Source: a bacterium (GTDB lineage Bacteria; Zixibacteria; MSB-5A5; CAIYYT01). From it: 64,000 nt of DNA. The translations under genes were made by a program, and so were the position numbers. Position 1 is the stretch's first letter, and every line of letters begins with the position of its first letter. The DNA lies in NCBI GenBank assembly GCA_016708315.1, contig JADJGC010000004.1:62001-126000 (forward strand), given 5' to 3'. Shown piece by piece: positions 27,345 to 36,729 of the stretch. Under the pieces are notes generated by a model. The model saw only the letters and a program-made list of their open reading frames with translations. It was not told the DNA's origin and ran no database searches.

Positions 27345-27983
27345 ATGCCGCGCATCACAAAACTCGAACCGCAGGTTAAGCACCCCAGCCGCTGGTCAAT
27401 CTTCGTCGACGAGCGATTCTTTGCCGGCTGTTCAGAAGAGATGATGGCTTCGTTGAACTTGCACGTCGGCGACGACCTTAGCACGCAGCGTCTCGACGAA
27501 ATCCGCGAAGCTCTTGGCATGACCAAGGTTCGCGACTCGGCTCTGCGCTATCTCGCCCGCCGCAGTCGCTCTGAGTCGGAGATGCGTAAATATCTCGAAC
27601 GAAAGGGATATGATTCCAGCCAAATTGACACGACGATTGCCTGGCTACAGGAGAAGAAGTATCTCGACGACACGCAGTTTGCTGAAGCTTGGGTACGCAA
27701 CCGCCAACAGCTTGCCCCGCGCGGCAAACGGCGGTTGATGATGGAACTCTTTCAAAAGGGAATTGACCGCGATACTGCCACCCAGACTGTTCAGCGAGGC
27801 ATTTCACCCGAAGAAGAAGCTGAAGCTGCCTACAAAGCCCTGCAATCGCGCAAGAATCGCTATCGGGGCATGGAAACACTTGAAATTAAGCAGAAAATCT
27901 ATAACTTTCTTAGCTACCGTGGGTTTTCCTCCGATGCAGTGGAATCTGCTTACGAGCGATTCATAAAAGATCTGGCATCGTAG
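27345..27983 (+). CDS. recX: Regulatory protein RecX
   Basis: A 212-residue RecX, which binds RecA filaments and limits their growth. The three-helix repeats are visible: ALRYLARRSRSESEMRKYLE, KGYDSSQIDTTIAWLQ, YLDDTQFAEAWVRNR, and the C-terminal FLSYRGFSSDAVESAYERF. The first ~60 residues are an extra N-terminal domain (RITKLEPQVKHPSRWSIFVD), common in FCB and Firmicutes members. It lies ~9 kb from recA and 122 bp before alaS; the recX-alaS adjacency also occurs in Proteobacteria. Confidence 0.93.
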   Translation: MPRITKLEPQVKHPSRWSIFVDERFFAGCSEEMMASLNLHVGDDLSTQRLDEIREALGMTKVRDSALRYLARRSRSESEMRKYLERKGYDSSQIDTTIAWLQEKKYLDDTQFAEAWVRNRQQLAPRGKRRLMMELFQKGIDRDTATQTVQRGISPEEEAEAAYKALQSRKNRYRGMETLEIKQKIYNFLSYRGFSSDAVESAYERFIKDLAS

Positions 27984-28028
27984 GGGCGCGGCCCAAGGTC
28001 CCGCGTTTGTCGCGAGTTCCCGCGCCCG
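27980..28028. repeat. GTAGGGGCG-type intergenic repeat, copy 1
   Basis: GTAGGGGCGCGG begins inside the recX stop codon and pairs loosely with CCGCGCCCGC ~35 bp on. Similar openings occur at 36619 and 40192. Confidence 0.55.
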
Positions 28029-28105
28029 CTGAAATGGCGCAAATCTGGACGCCTATTGAATAGAACTCTCGCAGAGAAATAGCAGAGAGCAACACAGGAG
28101 ACAAC

Positions 28106-30312
28106 TTGAAAGCATCCGAAATACGAGAAGCATTCTTAGCATACTTCGAATCCAAGGACCACAAACGCCTGCCCAGCTCGTCGCTGATTCCTCAGGATGA
28201 CCCGACCTTGCTGTTTACCAATGCGGGGATGAATCAGTTCAAGGATGTCTTCCTCGGCCAGCGCAAGGTCGACTACAAACGCGCCACGACGTCGCAAAAG
28301 TGCATTCGCGCCGGCGGCAAGCACAACGACCTCGAGAATGTCGGCGAAACTGCGCGGCATCATACGTTTTTCGAAATGCTCGGCAATTTCTCCTTCGGTG
28401 ATTACTTCAAGGAAGACGCTATCAAGTTCGCGTGGGAGTTTGTCCGCAAAGACCTTGGACTTGCGGCGGACCGTCTTTATGCGTCGGTGTACAACGACGA
28501 TGATGAAGCCTTCGCTTTCTGGGAGAAGATCGCGCCGGAACTTAAGAACGGCCATATTTTGCGCTTCGGTGAGAAGGACAATTTCTGGTCGATGGGCGAA
28601 ACCGGTCCGTGTGGGCCGTGTTCGGAGATTCATTATGATCGCGGCGAGCAGTATGGCAAAGACGCAACCGTCAACGATGACGGCGACCGCTTTATGGAAA
28701 TCTGGAATCTCGTCTTCATGCAATACGACCGTGACGCCACCGGCAAAATGACGCCACTGCCAAAACCATCGGTCGATACCGGCGCCGGGTTGGAGCGCAT
28801 CGCGATGGTGATGCAGAAGGTCAATTCGAACTACGACACCGACCTGTTCACACCAATGTTGAGTGCCATCGTTGACCTTACCGGCAAAGAGTATCATCAA
28901 GACAAGCGCGGTCTCTCGCACCGCGTAGTCGCTGACCATATCCGCGCATTGACTTTCGCCATCGCTGACGGCGGAATTCCATCCAACGACGGTCGCGGGT
29001 ATGTATTGCGCAGAATTCTTCGTCGTGCCGCTCGACACGGCAGACTGCTCGGCAAACACGATCCGTTTATTTACAAGCTCACGTCGGTCCTTGTCGATTC
29101 GATGGGCCATCAGTTCCCGGAGATCAAGTCACAGGCCGAGCACGTTGCGCTGGTGATCAAGTCCGAAGAAGAGAGCTTTGGTGAAACCCTCGATCGTGGT
29201 ATTGAGATTTTTGACAAGATCGTCGAGCGCCTCAAGAAGCAGAATAAGAACACCATTCCCGGCGACGAAGTATTTTGGAGATACAATCATTCACCTGATT
29301 TCATCTTCTGATCCTCTTCCAATTGGTCGAAGTCACCGCCCGCGTCGACGGCGTCCGTCAAAAACACACCCAGCGCAATCATACAGCTACGCACTTGCTT
29401 CACAAAGCACTGCGCACTGTACTTGGCGACCACGTCCAACAGAAGGGCTCACTCGTCGACCCGCACAAACTGCGTTTCGATTTCTCGCATTTCAAAGCTT
29501 TGAGCGAGGATGAGATCAAAGAAATCGAACGCCTCGTCAATGAGCAAATTCTGCTTAATCGCAAAGTCACTTGGAAAAATTATCCAATCGAAGAAGCCAA
29601 GAAACTCGGCGCAATGGCACTCTTCGGCGAGAAGTACGGCGATATCGTGCGCATGGTCGAAGTCGACGGCTACTCCCGCGAACTCTGCGGCGGCACCCAT
29701 GTGCAAGCCACCGGCGAGATTGGATTGTTCATCATCACCGCTGAAACAGCGATCGCTGCAGGAATTCGCCGTATCGAAGCCTTCACCGGCGACGGCGCTT
29801 TCAAATATCTTCGCGGCGTGAAAGAACGTCTCGATGCGACGGCACAAATTCTCAAACAGCCTGAGGACAAGATCGTCACCCGTGTAGAGGAACTGCTCGA
29901 AGAGTCGAAACGCCTCAAGAAGGAACTCGAAAAGACTCAGGCAGAATCGGCTTCCGGTGAAATTGAAGGTCTGTTCAAATCGAAGGCCGTCGATATCAAA
30001 GGCGTGAAAGTGCTCATGCACACGTTCGACACCAAGGACCAGCTCAATACGTTTGCTGACTACACAAAATCGCTGAATTATCCAGCGTCAGGAGTCTTCT
30101 ACAATCCGGCCGGGCAATATGCGATAACGGCGTCAGATGCAGCAATCAAATTGGGATTGCAGCCGCGCGAGATCATCAAGGACGTCAACACGAGTCTTGG
30201 CGGACGCGGGGGCGGACGCGAATACTTCGTCCAGGGCGCAACTACACAGACCATAGACGAAGCCAAAATCAAGGCAACAATCTTGCCTTTGATCGAAAAG
30301 TCAATTAAGTAG
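28106..30312 (+). pseudogene. alaS: Alanyl-tRNA synthetase with an internal deletion and frame break
   Basis: The N-terminal part (TTG 28106, ACAGGAGAC upstream) is a normal AlaRS: LFTNAGMNQFKDVFLG, TSQKCIRAGGKHNDLENVG, ETGPCGPCSEI, SVDTGAGLERI. It stays homologous to GDEVF (ends 29275). Then ~50 bp unrelated to AlaRS hits a stop at 29309-29311. Homology resumes near 29323 in another frame with VEVTARVDGVRQ, NHTATHLLHKALR, the Cys/His editing-site motif ELCGGTHVQATGEIGLF and the C-Ala region, ending at 30312. About 150 residues normally lying between (end of the aminoacylation domain and the GGQVGD barrel) are absent. The single-copy essential nature of alaS makes a misassembly or bad gap closure the leading explanation. 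Confidence 0.88.
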
Positions 30313-30358
30313 ACGCGGATTAAGTGGCGCGCTAGAGAACCAAGGATCAGGTCCTCAA

Positions 30359-30399
30359 CTTTCCCCTCTCCCTCCGGGAGAGGGGAAGGGGTGAGGGCC
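30359..30399. repeat. Intergenic palindromic repeat, family A copy 2
   Basis: CTTTCCCCTCTCCCTCC, GGGAGAGGGGAAGG, GGTGAGGGCC. It lies directly upstream of the GGGP synthase start and includes the GTG at 30391 that would otherwise be read as a start. Confidence 0.75.
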
Positions 30400-30414
30400 T
30401 TAAATGAGGACCAT

Positions 30415-31197
30415 TTGACCAAAATTCTCGACCATCTACTCAACGTCGCCCATACCAGAGGCGCCGGATTTTTGACCCTCATCGATCCGAATGAGCATCC
30501 GAAATCGCGGCTGATCGACAACGCCCAGCATGCCGAGGCCGGCGGCGCTGATGCACTTCTGATTGGCGGGTCGTTGGTGTTGACTTCGCGCATGGAAGAG
30601 GTCCTCCGCGAGATCAAACAGCGCGTCACGATTCCGTTGATCATTTTTCCCGGCGGAGCCAGCCAGGTTTGTCGCTATGCTGACGCCATCTTGTTTACGT
30701 CATTGCTATCGGGACGCAATCCTGAGTTTCTTGTCGGCGAGCAAGTCAAGGGCGCGCCCTTAGTCAAGGAATTTGGTCTGGAGGCGATTCCAGCGGCTTA
30801 TCTGCTGATCGAATCTGGCACGCGCACATCGGTCGAATATCTTTCTCACACACATCCAATTCCGCGCAATAAACCCGACATCGCCAAAGTCCATGCGCTC
30901 GCGGCAAAGTATATGGGTATGAAATTGGTTTATCTCGAGGCGGGCTCTGGCGCCATTCACTCTGTGCCGGAGGATATGATCACTGCTACTCGCGACTACG
31001 CCTCGCTGCCGATAATCTGCGGCGGCGGAATCAAGCACCCTGAGGACGCTGGACGCAAAGTCGCTGCCGGCGCCAGTTTTGTCGTCATTGGAAATCGTTT
31101 CGAGGAAAGCAATCCGCTATCGCTTTTCGTGGAATTCGCGGAGGCAATTCATCAGAAATCAACCGCATTTGTAGACAGGTCACATGACAAGACGTAA
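30415..31197 (+). CDS. Geranylgeranylglyceryl-phosphate synthase family protein
   Basis: About 260 residues, TIM-barrel prenyltransferase that joins a prenyl diphosphate to sn-glycerol-1-phosphate, the first committed step of archaeal-type ether lipids. Landmarks: FLTLIDPNEHP near residue 20, GGADALLIGGSLV, IIFPGGASQV, YLEAGSGA, and the phosphate-binding ICGGGIKHPEDA and VVIGNRFEE. The sequence resembles the bacterial/thaumarchaeal 'group II' enzymes and not the shorter PcrB of Firmicutes, from memory. TTG 30415 is preferred (GAGGA 5 bp upstream); the GTG at 30391 is inside a repeat. It overlaps gmhA by 14 bp. Confidence 0.88.
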   Translation: MTKILDHLLNVAHTRGAGFLTLIDPNEHPKSRLIDNAQHAEAGGADALLIGGSLVLTSRMEEVLREIKQRVTIPLIIFPGGASQVCRYADAILFTSLLSGRNPEFLVGEQVKGAPLVKEFGLEAIPAAYLLIESGTRTSVEYLSHTHPIPRNKPDIAKVHALAAKYMGMKLVYLEAGSGAIHSVPEDMITATRDYASLPIICGGGIKHPEDAGRKVAAGASFVVIGNRFEESNPLSLFVEFAEAIHQKSTAFVDRSHDKT

Positions 31198-31765
31198 TCA
31201 GATTATTGCCGATGCAGTCAGCGATTCGTTGGCACTTCGTTATGTAGCGAGTGAAGAACGCTCCAAGTGGCTGCTCGCGGCTTCGGAAAAACTTGCCGAG
31301 GCTCTCAATCAAGGCAAGAAAGTTCTGATTGCCGGTAATGGCGGATCAGCCGCCGACTGCCAGCACTTTGCCGCCGAATTCGTGGTGCGATTGACATCAG
31401 ACAACAATCGCCGTGCCTTGCCAGCTATCGCGCTGACGACTGATACTTCGATACTGACAGCAGCATCGAATGATTACGGTTTCGATTATATCTTCAGTCG
31501 CCAGGTCGAAGCGCTTGGAGTAAGCGGAGACGTGTTTATCGGGCTGTCGACATCCGGCAAATCGAAGAATATCCTTGAGGCATTTCGTGTCGCCAAATCA
31601 CGCGGGCTAACCACATTTGGACTCTTTGGCCAAGCGGGATTGGCAGAACCGGAACTATGCGACTTGCCTCTTAACGTGCCAGCGACAACCACGATGCGCA
31701 TTCAGGAAGAGCACATTTTTGCGCTTCACTTATTGGCGCTTCTCACCGAGTCGTTGGTACAATAA
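31184..31765 (+). CDS. gmhA: Phosphoheptose isomerase (SIS domain)
   Basis: A 193-residue GmhA that converts sedoheptulose-7-phosphate to glycero-manno-heptose-7-phosphate for lipopolysaccharide core or S-layer glycans. SIS-domain landmarks: VLIAGNGGSAADCQHFAAEFV near residue 48, IALTTDTSILTAASNDYGF, and VFIGLSTSGKSKNILEA; the C-terminal helix MRIQEEHIFALHLL holds the metal-binding Glu and His. The gene starts inside the GGGPS gene, so they are translated together. The stop is one base from the stop of the convergent dockerin gene. Confidence 0.95.
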   Translation: MTRRNQIIADAVSDSLALRYVASEERSKWLLAASEKLAEALNQGKKVLIAGNGGSAADCQHFAAEFVVRLTSDNNRRALPAIALTTDTSILTAASNDYGFDYIFSRQVEALGVSGDVFIGLSTSGKSKNILEAFRVAKSRGLTTFGLFGQAGLAEPELCDLPLNVPATTTMRIQEEHIFALHLLALLTESLVQ

Positions 31766-31766
31766 C

Positions 31767-32900
31767 CTAACAGCTACTGCATGGCGCTGGACCGCCGCCG
31801 AAGATGTGATTTATCACGTAAACGGCATCGGAGATGCTGATACCGCCGCTGCAATTGGCATCGCCGGCTGACAGCGGATGTGGTGCCGGTCCTCCTCCGA
31901 AGATGTAACTGATCACGAAGACGGCATCAGAGATTGAGATGCCACCGGAACCGTTGGCATCGCCGCAAACCGCGGTGCAGCCAACTCCCTTCGCACCTAA
32001 TAGAATCCCGCACGCGTTGTTTTCAGGAGCGTTTGGCGAAGTGCTGTAAACTCCCCAATTACCTGATGCGACGTCGCAATATTGCGGGTCTTCGGAGATA
32101 TTATTTTGAAATCCAGTTAGATCCGTCGAGTCCTCCGTCCAGTAGTTGCTTCCGTTGTCCCAGACGTTGTTGCACGACACCAGCAGTTTTCTTTGATCGA
32201 ATATCGTTAGATAAGTGAACTCAATTCCAGTTTTGCAGCCTGAAATGGAGTTCGCGCGGATGATCGGTATTGATTTGTGCATTCGATAGCGTATACCGGT
32301 GTTGAATTGCGCCCCAACAGCGCTGATAAATGTGTTGTTCTCGATAGTGCCATTGACCCCGCCATTGGCAAAAGCCTGTTCGTCGAGGTTGATTCCCCAC
32401 AGTATAGTCTCGAATATGTTGTTGCGGATGTCCGGAGTGATGGGACCCTCTTCAAACGGGATGTATCCATCGATTCCGTAGTAGCATTCCGTTATGTAAT
32501 TTGATTTCACTGAGACCGAGGAATTTCCGTCGTACAATATCGCTGTTTCTCCGTCACGAATCGTAAACCCTTCAATTAGGGCCGTCGCTGCCGTTACAAT
32601 TGCCGTTGCACCGTTACCGTCGATGACGGTAGTTTCGAATCCTGAACCGACGATCGCGATTTGGTCTTCCATCACGATGCTGCCGGTATAAGTACCAGGC
32701 AGCGCAAACACGGTATCGCCGGTTGAAGCTTCGGCAATTCCTTTGGGAATCGTCCGGTATGGCGACGCAATTGTCCCGTTACCACTGGTGTCGTTTCCTC
32801 CCGGCGAGACATACACTTTCGTCGCATAGGCGGTGCTCATTGCCGTGGTGAAGACAAAAGTGAAAACTGCGAAGTATCTCCCGATCATCCGTGGACGCAT
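31767..32900 (-). CDS. Secreted right-handed beta-helix protein with dockerin-like pair
   Basis: 377 residues. Signal peptide ~1-27 (ends YATK). The first mature segment VYVSPGGNDTSGNGTIASPY is the typical opening of polysaccharide-lyase-like (NosD/PL-type) beta-helices; PbH1 rungs follow, e.g. ALIEGFTIRDGETAIL, VNGTIENNTFI. The end carries two dockerin-like repeats, GDANGSGGISISDAVFVISY and GDANCSGGISISDAVYVINH, each with IFGGGPAP. ATG 32900 has GGAGGA 4 bp upstream. It is divergent from recF. No catalytic residues can be named, so it could be a structural or carbohydrate-binding protein. Confidence 0.85.
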   Translation of the reverse strand: MRPRMIGRYFAVFTFVFTTAMSTAYATKVYVSPGGNDTSGNGTIASPYRTIPKGIAEASTGDTVFALPGTYTGSIVMEDQIAIVGSGFETTVIDGNGATAIVTAATALIEGFTIRDGETAILYDGNSSVSVKSNYITECYYGIDGYIPFEEGPITPDIRNNIFETILWGINLDEQAFANGGVNGTIENNTFISAVGAQFNTGIRYRMHKSIPIIRANSISGCKTGIEFTYLTIFDQRKLLVSCNNVWDNGSNYWTEDSTDLTGFQNNISEDPQYCDVASGNWGVYSTSPNAPENNACGILLGAKGVGCTAVCGDANGSGGISISDAVFVISYIFGGGPAPHPLSAGDANCSGGISISDAVYVINHIFGGGPAPCSSC

Positions 32901-33047
32901 AGTTCCTCCATGTTGGCGTGATAGCAATCACTCTAATTAAACACCAATTGAGATTGAAAAATCGAAATTGGGTGGCAGATTCTGTAACACCGTCTTGGAC
33001 TTTGCGAATATGATTGCAATTTCCTTAGTATTCTACATTTTGAAAAT

Positions 33048-34148
33048 ATGCACATCACCCGCGTCAAATTGGTCAATTTCCGCAATATCGCTGACTTAGA
33101 ATTCTCACCGGAGCCTTCGGTCAATCTCATCGGCGGACCCAATGGCGCCGGGAAGACCTCCATAATCGAAGCCATATTCTTCGGCTGCACTGCCCGGTCA
33201 TTTCGCTCGGCAAGCGACGAGGTTCTACTGCGTAAAGGGGCAGACGTTTGCCGCATCGAGATTGATGGTGTGGTCAACGAACGCGAAACGACTGTCGAAA
33301 TCGCCTGGGGACGCGCCCACAAACGCCAGATCAAGGTCGACGGCATCAAGTTGACGCGCGTCGCCGACTTGTTCGACTATTTCCACGCCGTTTCCTACAT
33401 CCCCGAAGACACGGAATTGGTCTACGGAGCTCCCTCGGTACGTCGCCATTTGCTGGATCTGTATCTTTCCCAAGCAGACAGATCATATCTCAATGACTTG
33501 TTCGAATACAATCGCATCCTCGCCCAACGCAACTCGTTGTTAAAGGAGTTCGAGATCGGCGAGGATTCTCCCACCGACTATGAGATGCTGGATGTCTGGG
33601 ACGGCCAACTCGCCGGTGTGGGTGCTCGAATAAACGCCAAGCGCATTGGCATGATTGCCGACTCAGCCGAGCAATTGGCGCTATATTACCGCACGATTGA
33701 AGCCGGCGATAGCATCCTCTCCTGGAAGTATGAATCTTCCATCAATGACGACCCATCGTCGGCGACTGCGTTTCAACAGAAGCTTGTCTCATCGCGCCGC
33801 CGCGACCTCTATATGGGTTCGACGTCGGCAGGGCCACACCGCGACGATGTCAGCATCAATCTCAATTCTGAGCCGATGCGCGGTTATGCCTCGCAGGGAG
33901 AAGCCAAATCGGCGGCTCTGGCGATTAAATTCGCCATTTATGGATTCTTAACCAAACGATTGCACGGAGCGCCGATACTGCTTCTCGACGAAATCTCCAG
34001 CGATCTCGACCCAAACCGGCTTGCTTCATTGATGAGCACCTTGCCGAAACTTGGGCAAGTTTTTCTCACTACCGCCAAACCGGCCGAACTGCGGGAGACC
34101 GCATCAATACAGGCTGAAATCGCTGTTGTTGCAGGTAAGTTACAATAA
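33048..34148 (+). CDS. recF: DNA replication and repair protein RecF
   Basis: A 366-residue SMC-like ATPase that loads RecA at gaps through RecFOR. Opening MHITRVKLVNFRNIADLEF, Walker A GGPNGAGKTSIIEAIFF near residue 29, the signature YASQGEAKSAALAIKFA, and Walker B ILLLDEISSDLD. Full family length. It is followed by a DciA-like gene and gyrB, the recF-DUF721-gyrB arrangement seen near many chromosome origins. dnaA and dnaN, which usually precede it, are absent here; a dockerin gene lies divergently upstream instead. Confidence 0.96.
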   Translation: MHITRVKLVNFRNIADLEFSPEPSVNLIGGPNGAGKTSIIEAIFFGCTARSFRSASDEVLLRKGADVCRIEIDGVVNERETTVEIAWGRAHKRQIKVDGIKLTRVADLFDYFHAVSYIPEDTELVYGAPSVRRHLLDLYLSQADRSYLNDLFEYNRILAQRNSLLKEFEIGEDSPTDYEMLDVWDGQLAGVGARINAKRIGMIADSAEQLALYYRTIEAGDSILSWKYESSINDDPSSATAFQQKLVSSRRRDLYMGSTSAGPHRDDVSINLNSEPMRGYASQGEAKSAALAIKFAIYGFLTKRLHGAPILLLDEISSDLDPNRLASLMSTLPKLGQVFLTTAKPAELRETASIQAEIAVVAGKLQ

Positions 34149-34311
34149 GCCGACAGTTGCAAACATCAAACATGGACTTCGTGGAACGCTTTTGCAATTC
34201 ATTGAACGACAACGCGTTACAAAGACAAAAAAGCGCTTCCGGCGGGAGTTTTATCTTGCTTGTTGAGGTTACAAAATCGTATATTAATAGCTTATTTAGC
34301 GGTGGGAATTG

Positions 34312-34599
34312 ATGTTACGGCGCGCAGAATCTATCAACAAAGTCCTGAAACGGACAATCACAAATCTCGGTTTGGACCGCAAAATCCGCGAGTTCGACGC
34401 CGTTCGCTTGTTCGCGGAAGTTGTTGGAGAGAAGATCGCGCAAAAGGCACAGGCAGTGAAGATTGATCGCGGCACGCTCACGGTGCGTGTGGCATCGTCG
34501 GCGTGGCGACAGGAACTCAACTACACCAAAGCTGAAATGATCGACAAAATCAACGCCGCATTAGGCGACAATATCGTTACTGATATCTATTTTACTTAA
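34312..34599 (+). CDS. DciA-like (DUF721) protein, probable replicative helicase loader/operator
   Basis: A 95-residue DUF721/DciA-family protein: compact KH-like fold, with WRQELNYTKAEMIDKIN at its C-terminal end and the helix INKVLKRTITNLGLDRKIRE at the start. DciA proteins assist loading of DnaB helicase in bacteria lacking DnaC/DnaI. ATG 34312 is 5 bp after GGTGGG; a TTG one codon earlier is an alternative. It lies 14 bp before gyrB and after recF, the usual neighbourhood. Confidence 0.85.
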   Translation: MLRRAESINKVLKRTITNLGLDRKIREFDAVRLFAEVVGEKIAQKAQAVKIDRGTLTVRVASSAWRQELNYTKAEMIDKINAALGDNIVTDIYFT

Positions 34600-34613
34600 G
34601 ATAAGAGGAAGCA

Positions 34614-36557
34614 ATGGCCGAAATCGACGAACTTGATCCCAAAGCCAAAGACGGCTCTAACTATGATGCCAAGACTATTCAGGTGCTCAAAGGTCTCGAG
34701 GCTGTTCGCAAACGCCCGGCGATGTACATCGGCGATACCGGAGCGCGTGGACTGCATCACCTCGTCTACGAAGTTGTAGATAACTCAGTTGACGAAGCAC
34801 TCGCTGGCTATTGCGACCTGATCAAAGTCGCCATCACCAAAGAAAACACCATCATCGTCGAAGACAATGGCCGCGGCATTCCGGTTGATATGCATCCGAC
34901 GCAGAAGCGCCCCGCGCTCGAAGTAGTCATGACGATTCTTCACGCCGGCGGCAAGTTCTCGCACGATTCATACAAAGTTTCCGGCGGTCTTCACGGCGTC
35001 GGCGTCAGCGTGGTGAACGCACTTTCAGAGTGGTGCAAGGTCGAAGTCAGCCGCGATAACAATATCTATTTCCAGGAATATCATATCGGTGTTCCGGCCG
35101 GCGACATGTCAATCATCGGCAAGTCCAAGAAGAACGGCACCAAGACGCATTTCAAACCAGACAAAGAAATCTTCAAGAAGGTTGAATTCTCCTATGACGT
35201 CCTCGCCGGACGCATGCGCGAATTGGCGTTTCTAAATAAGGGACTGCGCATCGAGATCACCGACGAACGCACCGACAAGACTGAAGTCTTCCACTACAAG
35301 GGCGGTATCGTCGCGTTCGTGCAATATCTCAACGAGAATAAGGTCACAGTCCACAATAAGCGCTACTACTGCGAGAAAGAGCGCGACGGCGTCACTGTCG
35401 AGGTTGCTCTGCAGTACAATGACTCCTATGTCGACAACGTGTTCTCCTTCGTCAACAATATCAACACCGTCGAGGGCGGCACGCACATGGTCGGTTTCAA
35501 GACCGCGTTGACCCGTACCATCAACAACTACATGACCAAGAACAACCTGTTCAAGTCGGGCAAGGATAATATCGACTCGCTTACCGGCGACGACGTCCGT
35601 GAAGGTTTGACGGCAGTTGTTTCCGTCAAAGTTCCTGATCCGCAGTTCGAAGGTCAGACCAAGACAAAGCTCGGTAACTCCGAAGTTAAAGGCATAGTCG
35701 AATCGGTCGTTGGTGAAACGCTTTCCGAATGGCTCGAAGAGAACCCGACCGACGGCAAAAAGATCGCCGACAAAGGTCTCGGCGCAGCTTACACCAGAGA
35801 GGCTTCACGCAAAGCCAAGGACCTTGCCCGTCGCAAGACCGCTCTCGATTCGGGACGCTTGCCCGGCAAATTGGCAGACTGTTCATCGCGCGATCCCGAG
35901 CAGTGCGAGATCTACATCGTCGAGGGCGACTCGGCAGGTGGCTCCGCCAAACAAGGCCGCGACCGCCGTACGCAGGCGATTCTCCCGATCAAGGGTAAGA
36001 TTCTCAACGTCGAAAAAGCGCGCCTCGATAAGATTCTGTCCAACGACGAAATTCGTTCGATCATCACCGCGCTCGGCGTCGGTTTCGGCGACGAAGAATT
36101 TGACATCGCCAAATTGCGCTATCACAAAGTCATCATCATGACCGACGCGGACATCGACGGCTCGCATATCAAGACCTTGCTTTTGACCTTCTTCTTCCGT
36201 CACATGAAGAACTTGGTCGAACGCGGATATATCTACATCGCCCAGCCGCCGCTGTATCGTCTTAAGACCGCCAAGAAAGAGGTCTACGCCTACTCTGACG
36301 AAGAGCGCGACCGTTTGCTTGATCAAAGCGGCCGCAAGGGCGTGTCGATCCAGCGCTACAAAGGTCTTGGCGAAATGAATCCGGACCAGTTGTGGAACAC
36401 GACGATGAATATCGAAACGCGTACGCTGCTTTTGGTGACACTTGAAGATGCCGCCAGCGCAGATCATATTTTCTCGATGCTGATGGGCGAGGAAGTCGAA
36501 TCCCGCCGCAAATTCATCGAGGACAACGCCAAGTACGTGAAGAATCTGGATATATAG
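34614..36557 (+). CDS. gyrB: DNA gyrase subunit B
   Basis: A 647-residue GyrB. GHKL ATPase domain: YEVVDNSVDEALAGYC, VEDNGRGIPVDMHPTQKR, VSGGLHGVGVSVVNALS. Toprim domain: CEIYIVEGDSAGGSAKQGRD, then MTDADIDGSHIKTLLLTFFF with the metal-binding DxD. C-terminus QRYKGLGEMNPDQLW. The codon choice is strongly C-ending, as in gyrA, consistent with high expression. A purine-rich AAGAGGAAGC leader precedes the ATG. The ParE topoisomerase IV subunit is a fallback, but the GyrA partner is nearby. Confidence 0.97.
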   Translation: MAEIDELDPKAKDGSNYDAKTIQVLKGLEAVRKRPAMYIGDTGARGLHHLVYEVVDNSVDEALAGYCDLIKVAITKENTIIVEDNGRGIPVDMHPTQKRPALEVVMTILHAGGKFSHDSYKVSGGLHGVGVSVVNALSEWCKVEVSRDNNIYFQEYHIGVPAGDMSIIGKSKKNGTKTHFKPDKEIFKKVEFSYDVLAGRMRELAFLNKGLRIEITDERTDKTEVFHYKGGIVAFVQYLNENKVTVHNKRYYCEKERDGVTVEVALQYNDSYVDNVFSFVNNINTVEGGTHMVGFKTALTRTINNYMTKNNLFKSGKDNIDSLTGDDVREGLTAVVSVKVPDPQFEGQTKTKLGNSEVKGIVESVVGETLSEWLEENPTDGKKIADKGLGAAYTREASRKAKDLARRKTALDSGRLPGKLADCSSRDPEQCEIYIVEGDSAGGSAKQGRDRRTQAILPIKGKILNVEKARLDKILSNDEIRSIITALGVGFGDEEFDIAKLRYHKVIIMTDADIDGSHIKTLLLTFFFRHMKNLVERGYIYIAQPPLYRLKTAKKEVYAYSDEERDRLLDQSGRKGVSIQRYKGLGEMNPDQLWNTTMNIETRTLLLVTLEDAASADHIFSMLMGEEVESRRKFIEDNAKYVKNLDI

Positions 36558-36566
36558 AAAGTTTCA

Positions 36567-36710
36567 ATGTGGGTTCGACTTCAGTCGAACATCCTGCCAC
36601 AAGCGGGACGAGTTTTCGTAGGGGCGTGGTTTGCGCGCCCGGGTTTATTCCCCTCTTGAGAGGGGTGGCTCCGAGCCGAAGAATGAGGCTCGGAGACGGG
36701 GTGTGTAGTT
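36567..36710. repeat. Composite intergenic repeat block between gyrB and the next gene
   Basis: Three repeat-like pieces in tandem: a hairpin GTTCGAC/GTCGAAC at ~36573; a GTAGGGGCG-type piece at 36619; and CCCCTC-TTGA-GAGGGG followed by a CTCCGAGCC/GGCTCGGAG hairpin and GACGGGGTGTGT. No gene fits here. Confidence 0.6.
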
Positions 36711-36729
36711 TCGAAATGGATGTCTACAG

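Noticed and set aside
28136..29110. 324-codon minus-strand frame
   Set aside because: Antisense to the conserved N-terminal half of alaS; no domain or ribosome-binding site.
35883..36467. 194-codon minus-strand frame
   Set aside because: Antisense to the gyrB Toprim region; explained by codon bias.
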